Shown: positions 1 to 8,619, counted from the stretch's first letter. The stretch is DNA of 18,112 nt from Tateyamaria sp. (GCA_018668195.1 JABITU010000304.1:1-18112), one strand, 5' to 3'. Made by a program: numbers and translations. Notes: generated by a model from the sequence alone, not told the origin.

Positions 1-701
1 GCAAGGTTGGCCAGGTCCTCGGGTGTGTTAAGCCCGCTTTCAGCTACGATTGTGCGGTCTGCAGGCACCAGTTTTGACAACGTGCGGGTGGTGTCGAGCG
101 TGGTCTCGAATGTCTTGAGATTGCGGTTGTTTATTCCCATTAGGGGGCTTTTGAGACGGCTGGCACGCTCAAGCTCGGGTGCGTCATGGACCTCCAGTAA
201 AACGTCCATGCCCCATGCGATTGTGGCGTCTTCCAGTTCTGCGGCCTGTGCGTCGCTGACGCTCGCCATGATGATCAGAATGCAATCGGCCCCAAGCGCG
301 CGCGCCTCGGCCACCTGATAGGTGTCATACATGAAATCTTTGCGCAAAACGGGCAGATCGCATGCGGCACGGGCTGTAACCAGAAATTCTTTGGCCCCCT
401 GAAAACTTGGCGTGTCTGTCAGAACCGACAAGCAGGTGGCACCGCCGTCGGCATAGCTGCGCGCAATGGCTGCTGGATCAAAATCTTTACGAATTAACCC
501 TCTGGAAGGGCTTGCTTTTTTCACCTCGGCGATCAAGCCATAGCTTTCCCTGCTGGCGCGCTGCAAGGCCATTGCAAAAGGGCGCACCGGGCCAGCTGCG
601 CGGGCATCGGCCTCGACCGCTTCAAGTGGCTTGGTGGCCTTGTCTGCTGCAATCTCTTCGAGCTTGTAGGCCTTTATTCGGTCAAGAATCGTTTCAGTCA
701 T
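1..701 (-). CDS. trpC: Indole-3-glycerol phosphate synthase TrpC (C-terminus cut by window edge)
   Basis: The enzyme closes 1-(2-carboxyphenylamino)-1-deoxyribulose 5-phosphate to indole-3-glycerol phosphate, the fourth step of tryptophan synthesis, in the cytosol. Reading from the ATG at 699-701, 233 residues are visible of about 270 usual for the family, so the last 35-40 are outside the window. The TIM-barrel signatures are present: AEVKKASPS with the catalytic lysine at about K61, LRKDF with the second lysine at about K121, LLEVHD with Glu at about 170, GINNRNL at 189-195, and AESG at 220-223. The start is the first ATG of the frame, followed directly by the family's usual N-terminal ILDRIxAYK. 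It lies 97 bp downstream of the trpD stop on the same strand, without tight coupling but in the expected trpG-trpD-trpC order. The Shine-Dalgarno sequence is weak (GAG about 10 nt upstream). Nothing in the visible part is broken. Confidence 0.96.
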   Translation of the reverse strand, partial: MTETILDRIKAYKLEEIAADKATKPLEAVEADARAAGPVRPFAMALQRASRESYGLIAEVKKASPSRGLIRKDFDPAAIARSYADGGATCLSVLTDTPSFQGAKEFLVTARAACDLPVLRKDFMYDTYQVAEARALGADCILIIMASVSDAQAAELEDATIAWGMDVLLEVHDAPELERASRLKSPLMGINNRNLKTFETTLDTTRTLSKLVPADRTIVAESGLNTPEDLANL

Positions 702-798
702 CGCGGGGCTCTTTGTCTTGGCATTTTGGTTTCATCTTTGGACCCGTTGGGGGGCAAATTCCAAAAAGCTGTGGCTTATTTGGGCTGGAAGTATTCGG
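702..798 (-). other. trpD-trpC intergenic spacer with a possible degenerate repeat
   Basis: This 97-bp spacer interrupts an otherwise tightly packed operon. Read on the minus strand it contains an A/T-rich patch and then ATTTGCCCCCC and GGGTCCAAAGATGAA. The last part resembles the tail of intergenic repeats I associate with Rhodobacteraceae genomes, but the match is loose and from memory. I see no T-tract terminator and no clear promoter. Confidence 0.25.
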
Positions 799-1818
799 TC
801 AGCCAGCCCTTTGAGTGATTTGTGCAACCGCGGCTATCTTAGCCTTTGCCGCGCCGCTGTCGATGCTTGCTTGTGCTGCGGCAACACCGTCTTGCAGTGT
901 GTCCACTTGTCCGGCCACCATAAGGGCGGCGGCGGCGTTCAAGAGCACCGCATCGCGGTAAGCACTGAGTTCTCCGTCAAGAAGGGCGCGGAATGCGCGG
1001 GCATTGTCCTCTGGGCTGCCCCCGACGATGGCTTCGAATGGGTGGACGGGCAGGCCTGCCTCTTCCGGATGTAGTTCAAAGTCAGACACCGTGCCCTGAT
1101 CAAGCGCCGAGACCCAGGAAACACCGGTGATCGTCAATTCATCTGTGCCGTCTGATCCGTGTACCAGCCACGCCGCATCAGAGCCCAACCGGCCCAGAGT
1201 TTCAGCCATAGGCCTGATCAGGTCTCGCGAAAACGCGCCTGTCAACTGACGTTTAACGCCGGCGGGATTTGTCAGCGGACCAAGAATGTTAAAGATCGTG
1301 CGCGTGCCCAGTTCGGCGCGTGTGGGCATGACATGCGCGATTGCCGGATGGTGCATGGGGGCCATCATGAAACCGATGCCTGCCTCAGCGAGCGCTGCCT
1401 CGACCACGGGGACGCCCACCATAACATTGATGCCCATCTGGCCAAGCGCATCAGCGGCACCAGACTTTGAACTGAGGTTACGATTGCCGTGCTTGGCGAC
1501 GGTCACCCCGGCACCTGCGACCACAAATGCTGTGGCGGTCGAGATATTGAGCGTACCTTTACCATCACCACCCGTTCCGACAATGTCTATAGCCCCGTCA
1601 GGTGCACGAACCGCGTTGCATTTGGCACGCATAACAGCAGCGGCGGCGGCATATTCGTCGACTGTCTCGCCGCGGGTACGCAACGCCATCAGCAGTCCGC
1701 CGATCTGGCTCGGCGTCGCCTCGCCATCGAATAGTATTTCAAAGGCTGCCTCGGCCTGATCACGGGTCAGTGGCCCCGTTGCGGCGGCATCAATTAGGGG
1801 TTTGAGGGCTTCGCTCAT
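799..1818 (-). CDS. trpD: Anthranilate phosphoribosyltransferase TrpD
   Basis: It transfers phosphoribose from PRPP to anthranilate, the second committed step of tryptophan synthesis. The 339-residue product is of normal length. The glycine-rich PRPP loop GTGGDGKGT is at residues 81-89, followed by NIST (91-94), KHGNR (109-113), SSKSG (116-120) and the long [16 protein letters not shown] block (171-186), all standard for the nucleoside-phosphorylase-like fold of the TrpD family. The N-terminal helical domain carries the usual [18 protein letters not shown] pattern. Its ATG overlaps the trpG stop by four bases (ATGA arrangement), which implies translational coupling and stoichiometric expression with the glutaminase subunit. 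This is the separate single-domain form, not the TrpGD fusion of enterobacteria. The identification is secure. Confidence 0.98.
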   Translation of the reverse strand: MSEALKPLIDAAATGPLTRDQAEAAFEILFDGEATPSQIGGLLMALRTRGETVDEYAAAAAVMRAKCNAVRAPDGAIDIVGTGGDGKGTLNISTATAFVVAGAGVTVAKHGNRNLSSKSGAADALGQMGINVMVGVPVVEAALAEAGIGFMMAPMHHPAIAHVMPTRAELGTRTIFNILGPLTNPAGVKRQLTGAFSRDLIRPMAETLGRLGSDAAWLVHGSDGTDELTITGVSWVSALDQGTVSDFELHPEEAGLPVHPFEAIVGGSPEDNARAFRALLDGELSAYRDAVLLNAAAALMVAGQVDTLQDGVAAAQASIDSGAAKAKIAAVAQITQRAG

Positions 1819-2396
1819 GCGGGCACCTGCATCATGTCGATAAAGTTTTGCAACATTGCGTGTCCATGTTCTGACCGAATGGATTCGGGGTGGAATTGAA
1901 CACCCTGTATAGGCAGATCACGATGCGCGAGGCCCATTATGGTGCCGTCCTGCAACTGGGCGGTGACCGTTAGACAATCGGGCAGCGTCGCGCGCTCGAC
2001 GATCAGCGAATGATAACGCGTCGCGGCAAAGGGTGTGGGCAGACCGGCAAAAACGCCAGTTTGGTCGTGATGAATCGTGCCCATCTTGCCGTGTACGATA
2101 TCGTCAGCACGCACGACGCGCCCCCCAAAGGCCTGACCGATGGTTTGATGCCCAAGGCACACACCCATTAGTGGGGTGCGGGTTTTCGCTGCGGCCTCGG
2201 TCAACGCCAGGCAAATACCCGCCTGATCTGGATCACAGGGGCCGGGCGACAGAAGGATGCCACTGGGGCGCAGGGCCATGGCCTCTTGCACGTTCAGCGC
2301 ATCATTGCGGCGCACGATGATTTCGGTTCCCAGCGCACCCAGATAGTGCACAAGGTTGTAGGTAAAACTGTCGTAATTGTCGATCAGCAGCAGCAT
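1815..2396 (-). CDS. trpG: Anthranilate synthase glutaminase subunit TrpG
   Basis: This class I glutamine amidotransferase subunit delivers ammonia to TrpE for anthranilate formation. The 193 residues are full length. It has the DNYDSFTYN start of the family, the oxyanion-strand motif SPGPCDP (50-56), the nucleophile in GVCLGHQ with Cys80, the HGK element at 102-104 that is typical of anthranilate and aminodeoxychorismate synthases, and the FHPES segment giving His169 and Glu171 of the triad. It is first in the trpG-trpD-trpC operon and overlaps trpD by four bases. In some bacteria the same subunit also serves PabB, but here its position with trpD and trpC supports the tryptophan role. The upstream Shine-Dalgarno is poor (only GGAA about 17 nt before the ATG), which is notable for an operon's first gene. 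No tryptophan-rich leader peptide is visible upstream. Confidence 0.97.
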   Translation of the reverse strand: MLLLIDNYDSFTYNLVHYLGALGTEIIVRRNDALNVQEAMALRPSGILLSPGPCDPDQAGICLALTEAAAKTRTPLMGVCLGHQTIGQAFGGRVVRADDIVHGKMGTIHHDQTGVFAGLPTPFAATRYHSLIVERATLPDCLTVTAQLQDGTIMGLAHRDLPIQGVQFHPESIRSEHGHAMLQNFIDMMQVPA

Positions 2397-2568
2397 TGGC
2401 GTATTCAGTGTTCCAAGGGGCGTCAGACGCCTTTATACTCTCAGGCGCATACATGCTCAGGCTTGCCCGTCACCGTCAAGGGCGGGCGGGCCTGCGCACA
2501 AGGATAAAGCAGTCCGGTTCGGCATACCTTGAGATAGGGGCCGGACCAAATCAGGCGGAGGCGGTAAT
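2397..2568. promoter_or_regulatory. Divergent promoter region between trpG and yibQ
   Basis: The 172-bp gap separates divergently transcribed trpG (minus) and the yibQ-like gene (plus), so it should hold both promoters. On the plus side an excellent Shine-Dalgarno, GGAGG at 2557-2561, sits 7 nt before the ATG at 2569. On the minus side there is a -10-like TATAAA (complement of 2432-2437) and a -35-like TTGACG (complement of 2474-2479), but they are 36 bp apart and so do not form one standard promoter. No Trp-rich leader ORF or attenuator-like terminator is seen. Confidence 0.5.
2419..2431. repeat. Perfect 6-1-6 inverted repeat upstream of trpG
   Basis: GGCGTC-A-GACGCC is perfectly symmetric around the central A and lies 23-35 bp upstream of the trpG start, overlapping the end of a TATAAA sequence at 2432-2437 by adjacency. 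The position and symmetry would suit an operator for a dimeric repressor or a short leader hairpin. It has no T-tract on either strand, so it is not a terminator. No regulator can be named from the sequence. Confidence 0.4.
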
Positions 2569-4044
2569 ATGGCACGGGGATTTCTGAGTGGCGTGGTGTG
2601 GGGTGGTGTGGTCTGCGTTTTGGGCGCAGGGATCGCATCGCTTGTGACCGATGGCCCGACCCGACCAAACGCTGTGGTGCTCGCCCCAACAAGCGTGCCC
2701 GCTCCGGGGGTTGATGAAGGCGCTTTGACGGATGCAGTTACAGATGCCGATCTTGTCCGAGACGGCGAGGCGCGACAAGGCGCTTCGCCGCAGGTTGACG
2801 ACATCAGTGCGGCCGTTGCAACCGGGTCCGACACTGCGCTGGTTCCCGAAACCGGCGAGGCGGAGGGGCTTGGCGTGCCTGTACAGTCCATGGGCGCTGG
2901 CAGCGTTACCGTGGAAGACTTGGATCCGGTGCTACAAAGCCCACAAGCTGCGCTGCCGTCGGCGCCCGATGCCGAAGGCGGGCTGTCGATCTCGATCGAT
3001 CCTGCCCAACCGGCGACACCTGTCATGCCAGACGTCGCCGGAGCTTTTGACGGCCCCGCCGACCTTGATGTTGCACCCACTTTCACGTCAACGCTGTCGA
3101 CCGAAACTGTTGCCAGCCCCGATACGCCGACTGTGGCGGGGGTTGCTGCGCCTGCGCTTGCGCCCGAAGCCCCCTCAGCGCCGCCCGCAATGCAGAACGA
3201 TGTGATCTCGGCCATGCCGTCTGCGAGCGTGCCCAAACCGAGAGTTGACGAAGGCCCATCTATCGCTCGGCGCCCATCTGTGCGGATCGTTCGTGCGCTC
3301 GAAGGTTCCATTGCCGTCATCCCCGATACCGACGCCGATGCAAGTGTTGACCTGCCTCCTATTCAGGCCTTTGCCGCGCCGTTCGGGGATACCGATTCCC
3401 AGCCGCTTATGGCGATCATATTGATTGACAACGGTGTTGACCTGACCAGTGGCCCGGCCGGTATCGCAGCTTTGCGAAACTTTCCTTATCCGCTGAGTTT
3501 TGCGGTCGATAGCGCGATGCCAGAGGCTCGGCAGCGTATGGCAGAGTACCGTGCGCAAGGTTTTGAGGTTCTTGCACTGCTGGACTTGCCAAAGAACGCA
3601 ACCGCGCGGGATGCCGAAACTGCGGTGTCGCAATCACTGGCCGCAGTGCCCGAAGCTGTGGCCCTGATGGAGGCGCCTGACGGGGGGGGGCAGGGCTCCC
3701 GAGAGGTATCAGACCAGATCACTGCAGCGCTCAAAGCGTCGGGTCACGGTCTGGTGTTGCAATCCAAAGGGCTCAACGCCGTACAAAAGCTTGCCGTGCG
3801 CGATGGTGTACCCGCCGGTCTGATCTTTCGCGATTTTGACAGCGCGGGGCAAACCCCAAGGGTCATTCGCCGGTTCCTTGATCAGGCGGCGTTCCGTGCC
3901 CGACAGGAAGGTGGCGTGATCATGGTTGGCCGAGTGCGGCCAGACACGATTTCTGCTCTGTTGCTGTGGGGTTTGCAGGACCGAGCGTCGCGCGTGGCGT
4001 TGGTTCCGATTTCGGCAGTACTGACCAAGTTGCCAGCAGAGTAG
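2569..4044 (+). CDS. yibQ: YibQ-like divergent polysaccharide deacetylase family protein, membrane-anchored
   Basis: The 491-residue protein starts with a signal-anchor-like hydrophobic stretch (about residues 5-26). Then comes about 250 residues rich in Ala, Pro, Val, Thr, Ser and Asp with no visible fold, probably a periplasmic linker. A C-terminal domain (about 279-486) has the shape of the divergent polysaccharide deacetylase family (DUF610/YibQ). The family's metal-binding IDD motif appears here as IDN (Asp287, Asn288), and the usual HxPM near the next strand reads LDLP (338-341). The deacetylase metal site therefore looks incomplete, and the protein may bind rather than cleave glycan. 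The conserved C-terminal block RRFLDQAAFRARQEGG (434-449) is intact. A strong GGAGG 7 nt upstream fixes the start. It sits between trpE and trpGDC as in the trpE-yibQ-trpGDC cluster described for Rhodobacter sphaeroides. Three glycine codons at 3682-3690 form an unbroken run of nine G. The substrate is unknown. Confidence 0.85.
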   Translation: MARGFLSGVVWGGVVCVLGAGIASLVTDGPTRPNAVVLAPTSVPAPGVDEGALTDAVTDADLVRDGEARQGASPQVDDISAAVATGSDTALVPETGEAEGLGVPVQSMGAGSVTVEDLDPVLQSPQAALPSAPDAEGGLSISIDPAQPATPVMPDVAGAFDGPADLDVAPTFTSTLSTETVASPDTPTVAGVAAPALAPEAPSAPPAMQNDVISAMPSASVPKPRVDEGPSIARRPSVRIVRALEGSIAVIPDTDADASVDLPPIQAFAAPFGDTDSQPLMAIILIDNGVDLTSGPAGIAALRNFPYPLSFAVDSAMPEARQRMAEYRAQGFEVLALLDLPKNATARDAETAVSQSLAAVPEAVALMEAPDGGGQGSREVSDQITAALKASGHGLVLQSKGLNAVQKLAVRDGVPAGLIFRDFDSAGQTPRVIRRFLDQAAFRARQEGGVIMVGRVRPDTISALLLWGLQDRASRVALVPISAVLTKLPAE

Positions 4045-4059
4045 CCCCGCTGGCAGGGT

Positions 4060-5097
4060 TTAGATGATCTCGTCTTCGTCGAATAGCGGGTCGGCTTCTA
4101 GCTGCGCGGTCAAGGCATCGACCGTGTCTTCATCGGCCTTAGGACCAAGCTCGGCCAAGTGAAAAACTGGGTCCCCTTCGTTCACCACTGGCAAGACCGC
4201 GCGCCCGATCACGATACCATTGCGTGGCGCCACAAGCTCGCTTTCTGCATCGCCTGACGGATCTGCAACAGCCGCCAGGACATCGCCATCATTGACCACG
4301 TCGCCCTCAGCGCGAAAGGTGCGTAGTAGACCGCCACACGGTGCGCGCAACCATTGCGAAGAAGGACAAATCAGCGACGGGGTGCGCGCGCGCGCGATGC
4401 CTTTGGCCGGCAGCATGCCCTCATTGCACATGACCCTCAGGATCCCTGCAACACCGGCGCGCACGGCGAACTCGTCAAAGCGCAATGCCTCGCCTGCCTC
4501 ATACAACAAAACGGGCGTGCCCCGTTCGGCAGCCTCACTTCGCAAACTGCCTTCGCGTAGGGCTGCATTCAGGATTACGGGGGCACCAAAAGCGCGGGCC
4601 ATCCGTGCGGTGGTCGCGTCACGTGGGGTGACACGAATTTGGGGCAGGTTGGTGCGGTGCACTGCGGCCGAGTGCAGATCGATACCAAAATTACAGCGTA
4701 GCACCACTTCGTTCAGAAAGATGTGCGCCAGTCTTGATCCCAACGAGCCAACCGCAGAACCAGGGAAACAGCGGTTCAGGTCCCGCCGGTCAGGCAGATA
4801 TCGAGACCGAGCCAGAAATCCAAAACTGTTGACAATGGGCACCACAAGCAGTGTGCCGCGCAAAGATTTTAGTTGTGATGCACGCAGCAGACGGCGCACG
4901 ATCTCAACGCCGATGACCTCGTCGCCGTGCACCGCTGCTGAGACGAACATCGTGGGGCCATCGCGGCGTGCATGCACAACCTCGACGCTCAGGTTGACGG
5001 GGGTATGATCGGGCATGGCAGACACAGGAAGCGCCACTGATGCACGTGTACCTGGCGGGATGGTTTGCGTGCCGATCTCAAAAGCTGCCCGCGCCAT
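4060..5097 (-). CDS. Succinylglutamate desuccinylase/aspartoacylase (AstE/AspA) family zinc hydrolase
   Basis: This is a 345-residue cytosolic-looking protein without signal peptide. The M14-like zinc site is visible: HGDE at 57-60 (His57 and Glu60 as ligands), DLHSA with His142 as third ligand, and Glu200 in LLYEAGE as the likely catalytic base. DRRDLNRCFPG (103-113) is the substrate-carboxylate loop typical of AstE, AspA and DoeB relatives. The C-terminal third (about 250-315) has the small beta-barrel found in COG3608-type members, and an acidic tail ends in FDEDEII. The family removes acyl groups from acylated amino acids, but this branch has no assigned substrate, so I give no symbol. 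DoeB was considered, yet the N-terminus and context lack ectoine genes. It follows trpE by 121 bp on the same strand and converges with yibQ, with only 15 bp between stops and no clear terminator. Confidence 0.88.
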   Translation of the reverse strand: MARAAFEIGTQTIPPGTRASVALPVSAMPDHTPVNLSVEVVHARRDGPTMFVSAAVHGDEVIGVEIVRRLLRASQLKSLRGTLLVVPIVNSFGFLARSRYLPDRRDLNRCFPGSAVGSLGSRLAHIFLNEVVLRCNFGIDLHSAAVHRTNLPQIRVTPRDATTARMARAFGAPVILNAALREGSLRSEAAERGTPVLLYEAGEALRFDEFAVRAGVAGILRVMCNEGMLPAKGIARARTPSLICPSSQWLRAPCGGLLRTFRAEGDVVNDGDVLAAVADPSGDAESELVAPRNGIVIGRAVLPVVNEGDPVFHLAELGPKADEDTVDALTAQLEADPLFDEDEII

Positions 5098-5218
5098 TAC
5101 ACGGTCCGGGTTTCACGAATAAAGGCTGCTATCCACCCCTGCTTTGATCCCCAAAAGTCCGAGAGATCAGTAGGCGCGGGCAAATCGTTCCAAACACTTG
5201 CAGTCACATATCGCGCGA

Positions 5219-6727
5219 TCACGCGTTGCCCCCGCCAAAGCGCGAGGCGTCTTTTGCAGCGCGGCGTATTGCGCCTGATTTATGTACGGTTTCCATGAAC
5301 TCTGCCTCAGGGTCACTGTCATAGACAACACCGCCGCCCGCCTGAATGTAGAGCTTTTGGCTTTGCACCACCGCCGTCCGCAACGCGATGCACATGTCCA
5401 TGTCGCCGCCTGAGCTGAAGTAGCCAACGCCGCCGCCATAGACGCCGCGTTTCTCTGGTTCTAACTCATCAATTATTTCCATTGCGCGCACCTTGGGCGC
5501 TCCGGAAACCGTGCCTGCGGGCATCCCAGCAAAGAACGCATCCAGCGCATCCTTGCCCGTTTCCAATTCGCCCACAACGTTCGATACAATGTGCATGACG
5601 TGAGAATAGCGCTCGACTATGAATTCCTCGGTTGGGCGCACGGTGCCGATCCGCGCGACGCGCCCCACATCGTTGCGGCCGAGGTCCAGCAGCATCAGAT
5701 GCTCCGCCAGTTCCTTTTCGTCTACCAGCAAATCGGCTTCCAGGGCACGGTCTTCTTCGGGGGTGGCGCCGCGCTTGCGTGTGCCGGCAATGGGGCGAAT
5801 GGTGACCTCGGTGCCAAACACCCGAACGAGAATTTCCGGGCTGGCCCCGATCACCTGAAACCCACCGAAGTTGAAGTAGAACATGAATGGTGATGGGTTT
5901 GTTCTGCGCAAGGAACGGTAGAGTGTAAACGGTGGATGCGGGAAATTTTGTGTCCATCGCTGTGCAGGTACAACCTGAAAAATATCGCCCGCTTTGATAT
6001 AGTCGCGCGCCTTTTCAACCGCTTCCATATAACCGGCCTTGGTGAAATTCGAAATCGGCTCCGCCAATTCGGCAGCCTCGCCAAGGTCGCGCGTTTCCGA
6101 AGGCATTGCGCGTTCCAGATCGCGCACCGCGTCCATCACGCGTTCGGCCGCCTGCGCATAGGCGGCGCGGGCCGACTGCCCCGCGCTGACCCATGCCGGA
6201 GAAACCACAGTAACTTCGCCCTTGACCCCATCCAGCACCGCAATAACCGAGGGGCGCAACATAAGCGCATCGGGTAAGCCCAGCGGATCAGGGTTCACAT
6301 TCGGCAAGTGTTCAACCAGCCGCACCATGTCGTAACCAAGGTAGCCAAAGAGCCCGGCTGCCGCTTGCGGCAGGTCTGCGGGCAATTCGATGCGGCTTTC
6401 AGCAATCAGCGCGCGGAGCACGTCCAGCGGGTTGCCTGAGGCCTCTTCGAAAGCATCCGCATCATAGCGGGCCATACGGTTGATTGCCGATGTTTCGCCC
6501 TTGCAACGCCATACAAGATCCGGCTTCATCCCGATAATAGAATAGCGCCCGCGCACTTCGCCGCCTGTCACAGATTCCAGCACGAACGCATCTTTTTGCG
6601 CGCCGGTCAGCTTCAACATTAGCGACACGGGCGTGTCTAGATCGGCGGCGAGCCGGGTATAGACGATCTGGTTTTCGCCTGCCTCATAAGCCGATGCAAA
6701 TGTGTCATATTCAGGAATCAGCGCCAT
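5219..6727 (-). CDS. trpE: Anthranilate synthase component I, TrpE
   Basis: It converts chorismate and ammonia (from TrpG) into anthranilate. The 502-residue product is full length. The N-terminal regulatory part includes FVLESV (48-53), equivalent to the LLES tryptophan-binding element, so feedback inhibition is expected. The catalytic part shows RRTNPSPFMFYF (274-285), PIAGTRKRG (312-320), DLGRNDVGR (348-356), HVMHIVSNV (376-384), GTVSGAPK (405-412) and GxYGGGVGYF (428-437). The acidic residues Glu476 and Glu479 near the end are the magnesium-binding positions of chorismate-utilising enzymes. This separates it from PabB, which would not be expected beside trp genes. The ATG overlaps the stop of the upstream ppiD-like gene as TGATG, indicating translational coupling. 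It is more than 2.8 kb from trpGDC and so must be coordinated with it in trans. Confidence 0.98.
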   Translation of the reverse strand: MALIPEYDTFASAYEAGENQIVYTRLAADLDTPVSLMLKLTGAQKDAFVLESVTGGEVRGRYSIIGMKPDLVWRCKGETSAINRMARYDADAFEEASGNPLDVLRALIAESRIELPADLPQAAAGLFGYLGYDMVRLVEHLPNVNPDPLGLPDALMLRPSVIAVLDGVKGEVTVVSPAWVSAGQSARAAYAQAAERVMDAVRDLERAMPSETRDLGEAAELAEPISNFTKAGYMEAVEKARDYIKAGDIFQVVPAQRWTQNFPHPPFTLYRSLRRTNPSPFMFYFNFGGFQVIGASPEILVRVFGTEVTIRPIAGTRKRGATPEEDRALEADLLVDEKELAEHLMLLDLGRNDVGRVARIGTVRPTEEFIVERYSHVMHIVSNVVGELETGKDALDAFFAGMPAGTVSGAPKVRAMEIIDELEPEKRGVYGGGVGYFSSGGDMDMCIALRTAVVQSQKLYIQAGGGVVYDSDPEAEFMETVHKSGAIRRAAKDASRFGGGNA

Positions 6728-8571
6728 CAGGGAAAGTTCACATGTACCGCGTCCAGCGCCTGTTGGTTAATCTGTGGTCCTGCGCGCAAAACCACATCTT
6801 GACCAAAGACATCAAAGACTTCGGCTGCCAACAATTGCCCAATCTCGTTACTCAATGAAGTGATTTGCTGCTGTGCCTCGTCCGTGTTGCCAAGCGGGTT
6901 AATTTTGTCCATTCGTACAACGAACACGGTTCCAAATCCCGGCACAATGCGCACATCGCCTGTCGCCATGTCGAACACGTCTGTCATAAAGGCAGGTGGC
7001 ATGCCCTGCACAAATGCTTGGCGGCCAAGGTTTTCTTCGACTGTCGCATCCAACGATTGGCTGGCAAAGCTTTCACCGGTCTGCAAGGCGGGCAAAAGGG
7101 CCTCTGCCTGTTTAGTGAGGCGTACTTGGGTTTGCTCGGCTTCGAAATTTCTGCTGACATTCTGCTGGACGTCACCTAGCGGGGCAGGGCGTGGTGCCTG
7201 AAGCTCTTCCAGTTGCATAGCGACGATTCCACCATCGCCAAGCTGAACGATCTCGGGAAAATTATCTAGGGTTAGCGCGGCTGCGGCATCTCGAAATCCA
7301 TCGTATGCGGCAATGTCATCGGTTAACGATGGGAACCAATCGATGGTGCCTAGTTCCATATCAGTTTCATCCGCGAGCTCTTCGAGCGTAGCACCGCCGG
7401 CAAGCATATCGTCGTATTCTTCAGCCAGCACGTCGACCTGCCTGCGCGCCGCGTCAGCAGCAAGGTCTTGACGGATCAGCGGCTCTGCTTGCTCAAATGA
7501 GGTATTTTGTGCAGCCAACACTGCGTTCACACGGAACAGGGCCGGACCCAACGGCGAAGCCAGCGGGCCAACCACATCACCGACCTGAGCGCCGAATACA
7601 GCATCGCCAGCGGCTTCCAATTCAACAAGAGACACATCGCCCAAATCGATGTCTGACAAGGACAGACCGCGTTCTGTTACCAGTGCCTCAAAGGTCGTTC
7701 CGCCAACATCAAGCTGCGCCGCGGCCCGATTGGCCTCGTCTTCGTCAAGATAGACCAGACGTTCGACCAGACGGCGCTCTGGCTGGTTGAACTGGTCGTT
7801 GCGCAAATCGTATTCGCTGCGCAGATCGTCCTCACCCAGAACAATTTGGTCGATCAGGCTGTCGGGCAGAAGCACAGTATAGGTTATGCGCTTGGTTTCA
7901 GGCAGTTGATAATCATCCAAGTTTGCCTCGTAATAGCTTTGTAGCTCTGCGTCCGACGGAGTTGGCAAAGGCTCCATTAGGTCAGTAGCGCCAAGGCGGA
8001 TCCATGTGAAATCGCGGGTTTCGCCAAGAAAGCCTACCAATGTTTCAGCATAGGTGTCGGGCATCGTCATTCCGGCCATGATCGCCCCCTGCAACAACGA
8101 TCGCGCAACCTCTTCTCGCAACTGGGTTTCAAACGCGGCTTCACTTGTGCCTGCTTGTTCCAGTGCAAAGGCATACGCATCGCGGTCAAAGCTGCCATCG
8201 ACACCCTGAAACGATGGTATGTTCAATATTTCATCGCGGAGACGGGCGTCGCCCACGCTCAGGCCCATCTGTTCGGCTTCGTGGTCTAACGCCCGGGCGC
8301 GCACCATGCGCGCGAGGACCTCGCGGTCAACGCCCATGGATTGCGCCTGCGCGAATGTCAGCTGGGCACCTGCTCGGGAACTGGCCGCCTGAATTTCCTG
8401 GCTAAGAGTGCGGGCATAAGTGTCGATGTCGATATGTTTGTCACCAACCTGGCCAATTGTACGTAACGTACCCGTGAGACTGGTTGCGCCAAAGCCGCCC
8501 AAGCCAAGGATCAACAGACCCATTAGGATCCATACTGCGGTTTTCGACAGGTTGTTCGCGCCCTTGGCCAT
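6727..8571 (-). CDS. PpiD/SurA-type membrane-anchored periplasmic folding factor (peptidylprolyl isomerase family)
   Basis: I place the start at the second of two adjacent ATGs (8569-8571), giving 614 residues beginning MAKGANNLSK. GAGGG lies four bases before it, while the upstream in-frame ATG at 8634 lies inside a hairpin and would add 21 unusual residues. A short cytoplasmic tail is followed by one transmembrane helix (about 12-32, AVWILMGLLILGLGGFG). A SurA-N-like helical region with many FDRDAYAFAL-type segments follows (to about 200). A parvulin-like part (about 265-350) with VLPDS, GDVVGPLASPLGPALFRV is then visible. Parvulin motifs are degenerate, as in E. coli PpiD, so chaperone rather than isomerase activity is likely. 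It should act at the outer face of the inner membrane on newly secreted proteins. It is coupled to trpE through TGATG and follows the aminotransferase gene by 75 bp. Confidence 0.88.
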   Translation of the reverse strand: MAKGANNLSKTAVWILMGLLILGLGGFGATSLTGTLRTIGQVGDKHIDIDTYARTLSQEIQAASSRAGAQLTFAQAQSMGVDREVLARMVRARALDHEAEQMGLSVGDARLRDEILNIPSFQGVDGSFDRDAYAFALEQAGTSEAAFETQLREEVARSLLQGAIMAGMTMPDTYAETLVGFLGETRDFTWIRLGATDLMEPLPTPSDAELQSYYEANLDDYQLPETKRITYTVLLPDSLIDQIVLGEDDLRSEYDLRNDQFNQPERRLVERLVYLDEDEANRAAAQLDVGGTTFEALVTERGLSLSDIDLGDVSLVELEAAGDAVFGAQVGDVVGPLASPLGPALFRVNAVLAAQNTSFEQAEPLIRQDLAADAARRQVDVLAEEYDDMLAGGATLEELADETDMELGTIDWFPSLTDDIAAYDGFRDAAAALTLDNFPEIVQLGDGGIVAMQLEELQAPRPAPLGDVQQNVSRNFEAEQTQVRLTKQAEALLPALQTGESFASQSLDATVEENLGRQAFVQGMPPAFMTDVFDMATGDVRIVPGFGTVFVVRMDKINPLGNTDEAQQQITSLSNEIGQLLAAEVFDVFGQDVVLRAGPQINQQALDAVHVNFP

Positions 8572-8619
8572 CATGCCCTCGCTTGGGGTTATCAGTGTTT
8601 GGTGTTGTCTATCCGGGGG

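Noticed and set aside
2457..3320. 287-codon minus-strand frame opposite yibQ
   Set aside because: It mirrors the low-complexity Ala/Ser/Thr-rich region of yibQ, lacks a family signature, and has no ribosome site. The plus-strand gene has an excellent GGAGG and a recognised C-terminal domain.
4220..5008. 262-codon plus-strand frame opposite the AstE/AspA-family gene
   Set aside because: It is an Arg/Ser-rich shadow of a high-GC gene with clear zinc-site motifs on the other strand.
5098..5218. Terminator of trpE
   Set aside because: The palindrome ATCGCGCGAT at 5210-5219 overlaps the end of trpE and has no T-run, and nothing else in the spacer looks like a terminator.
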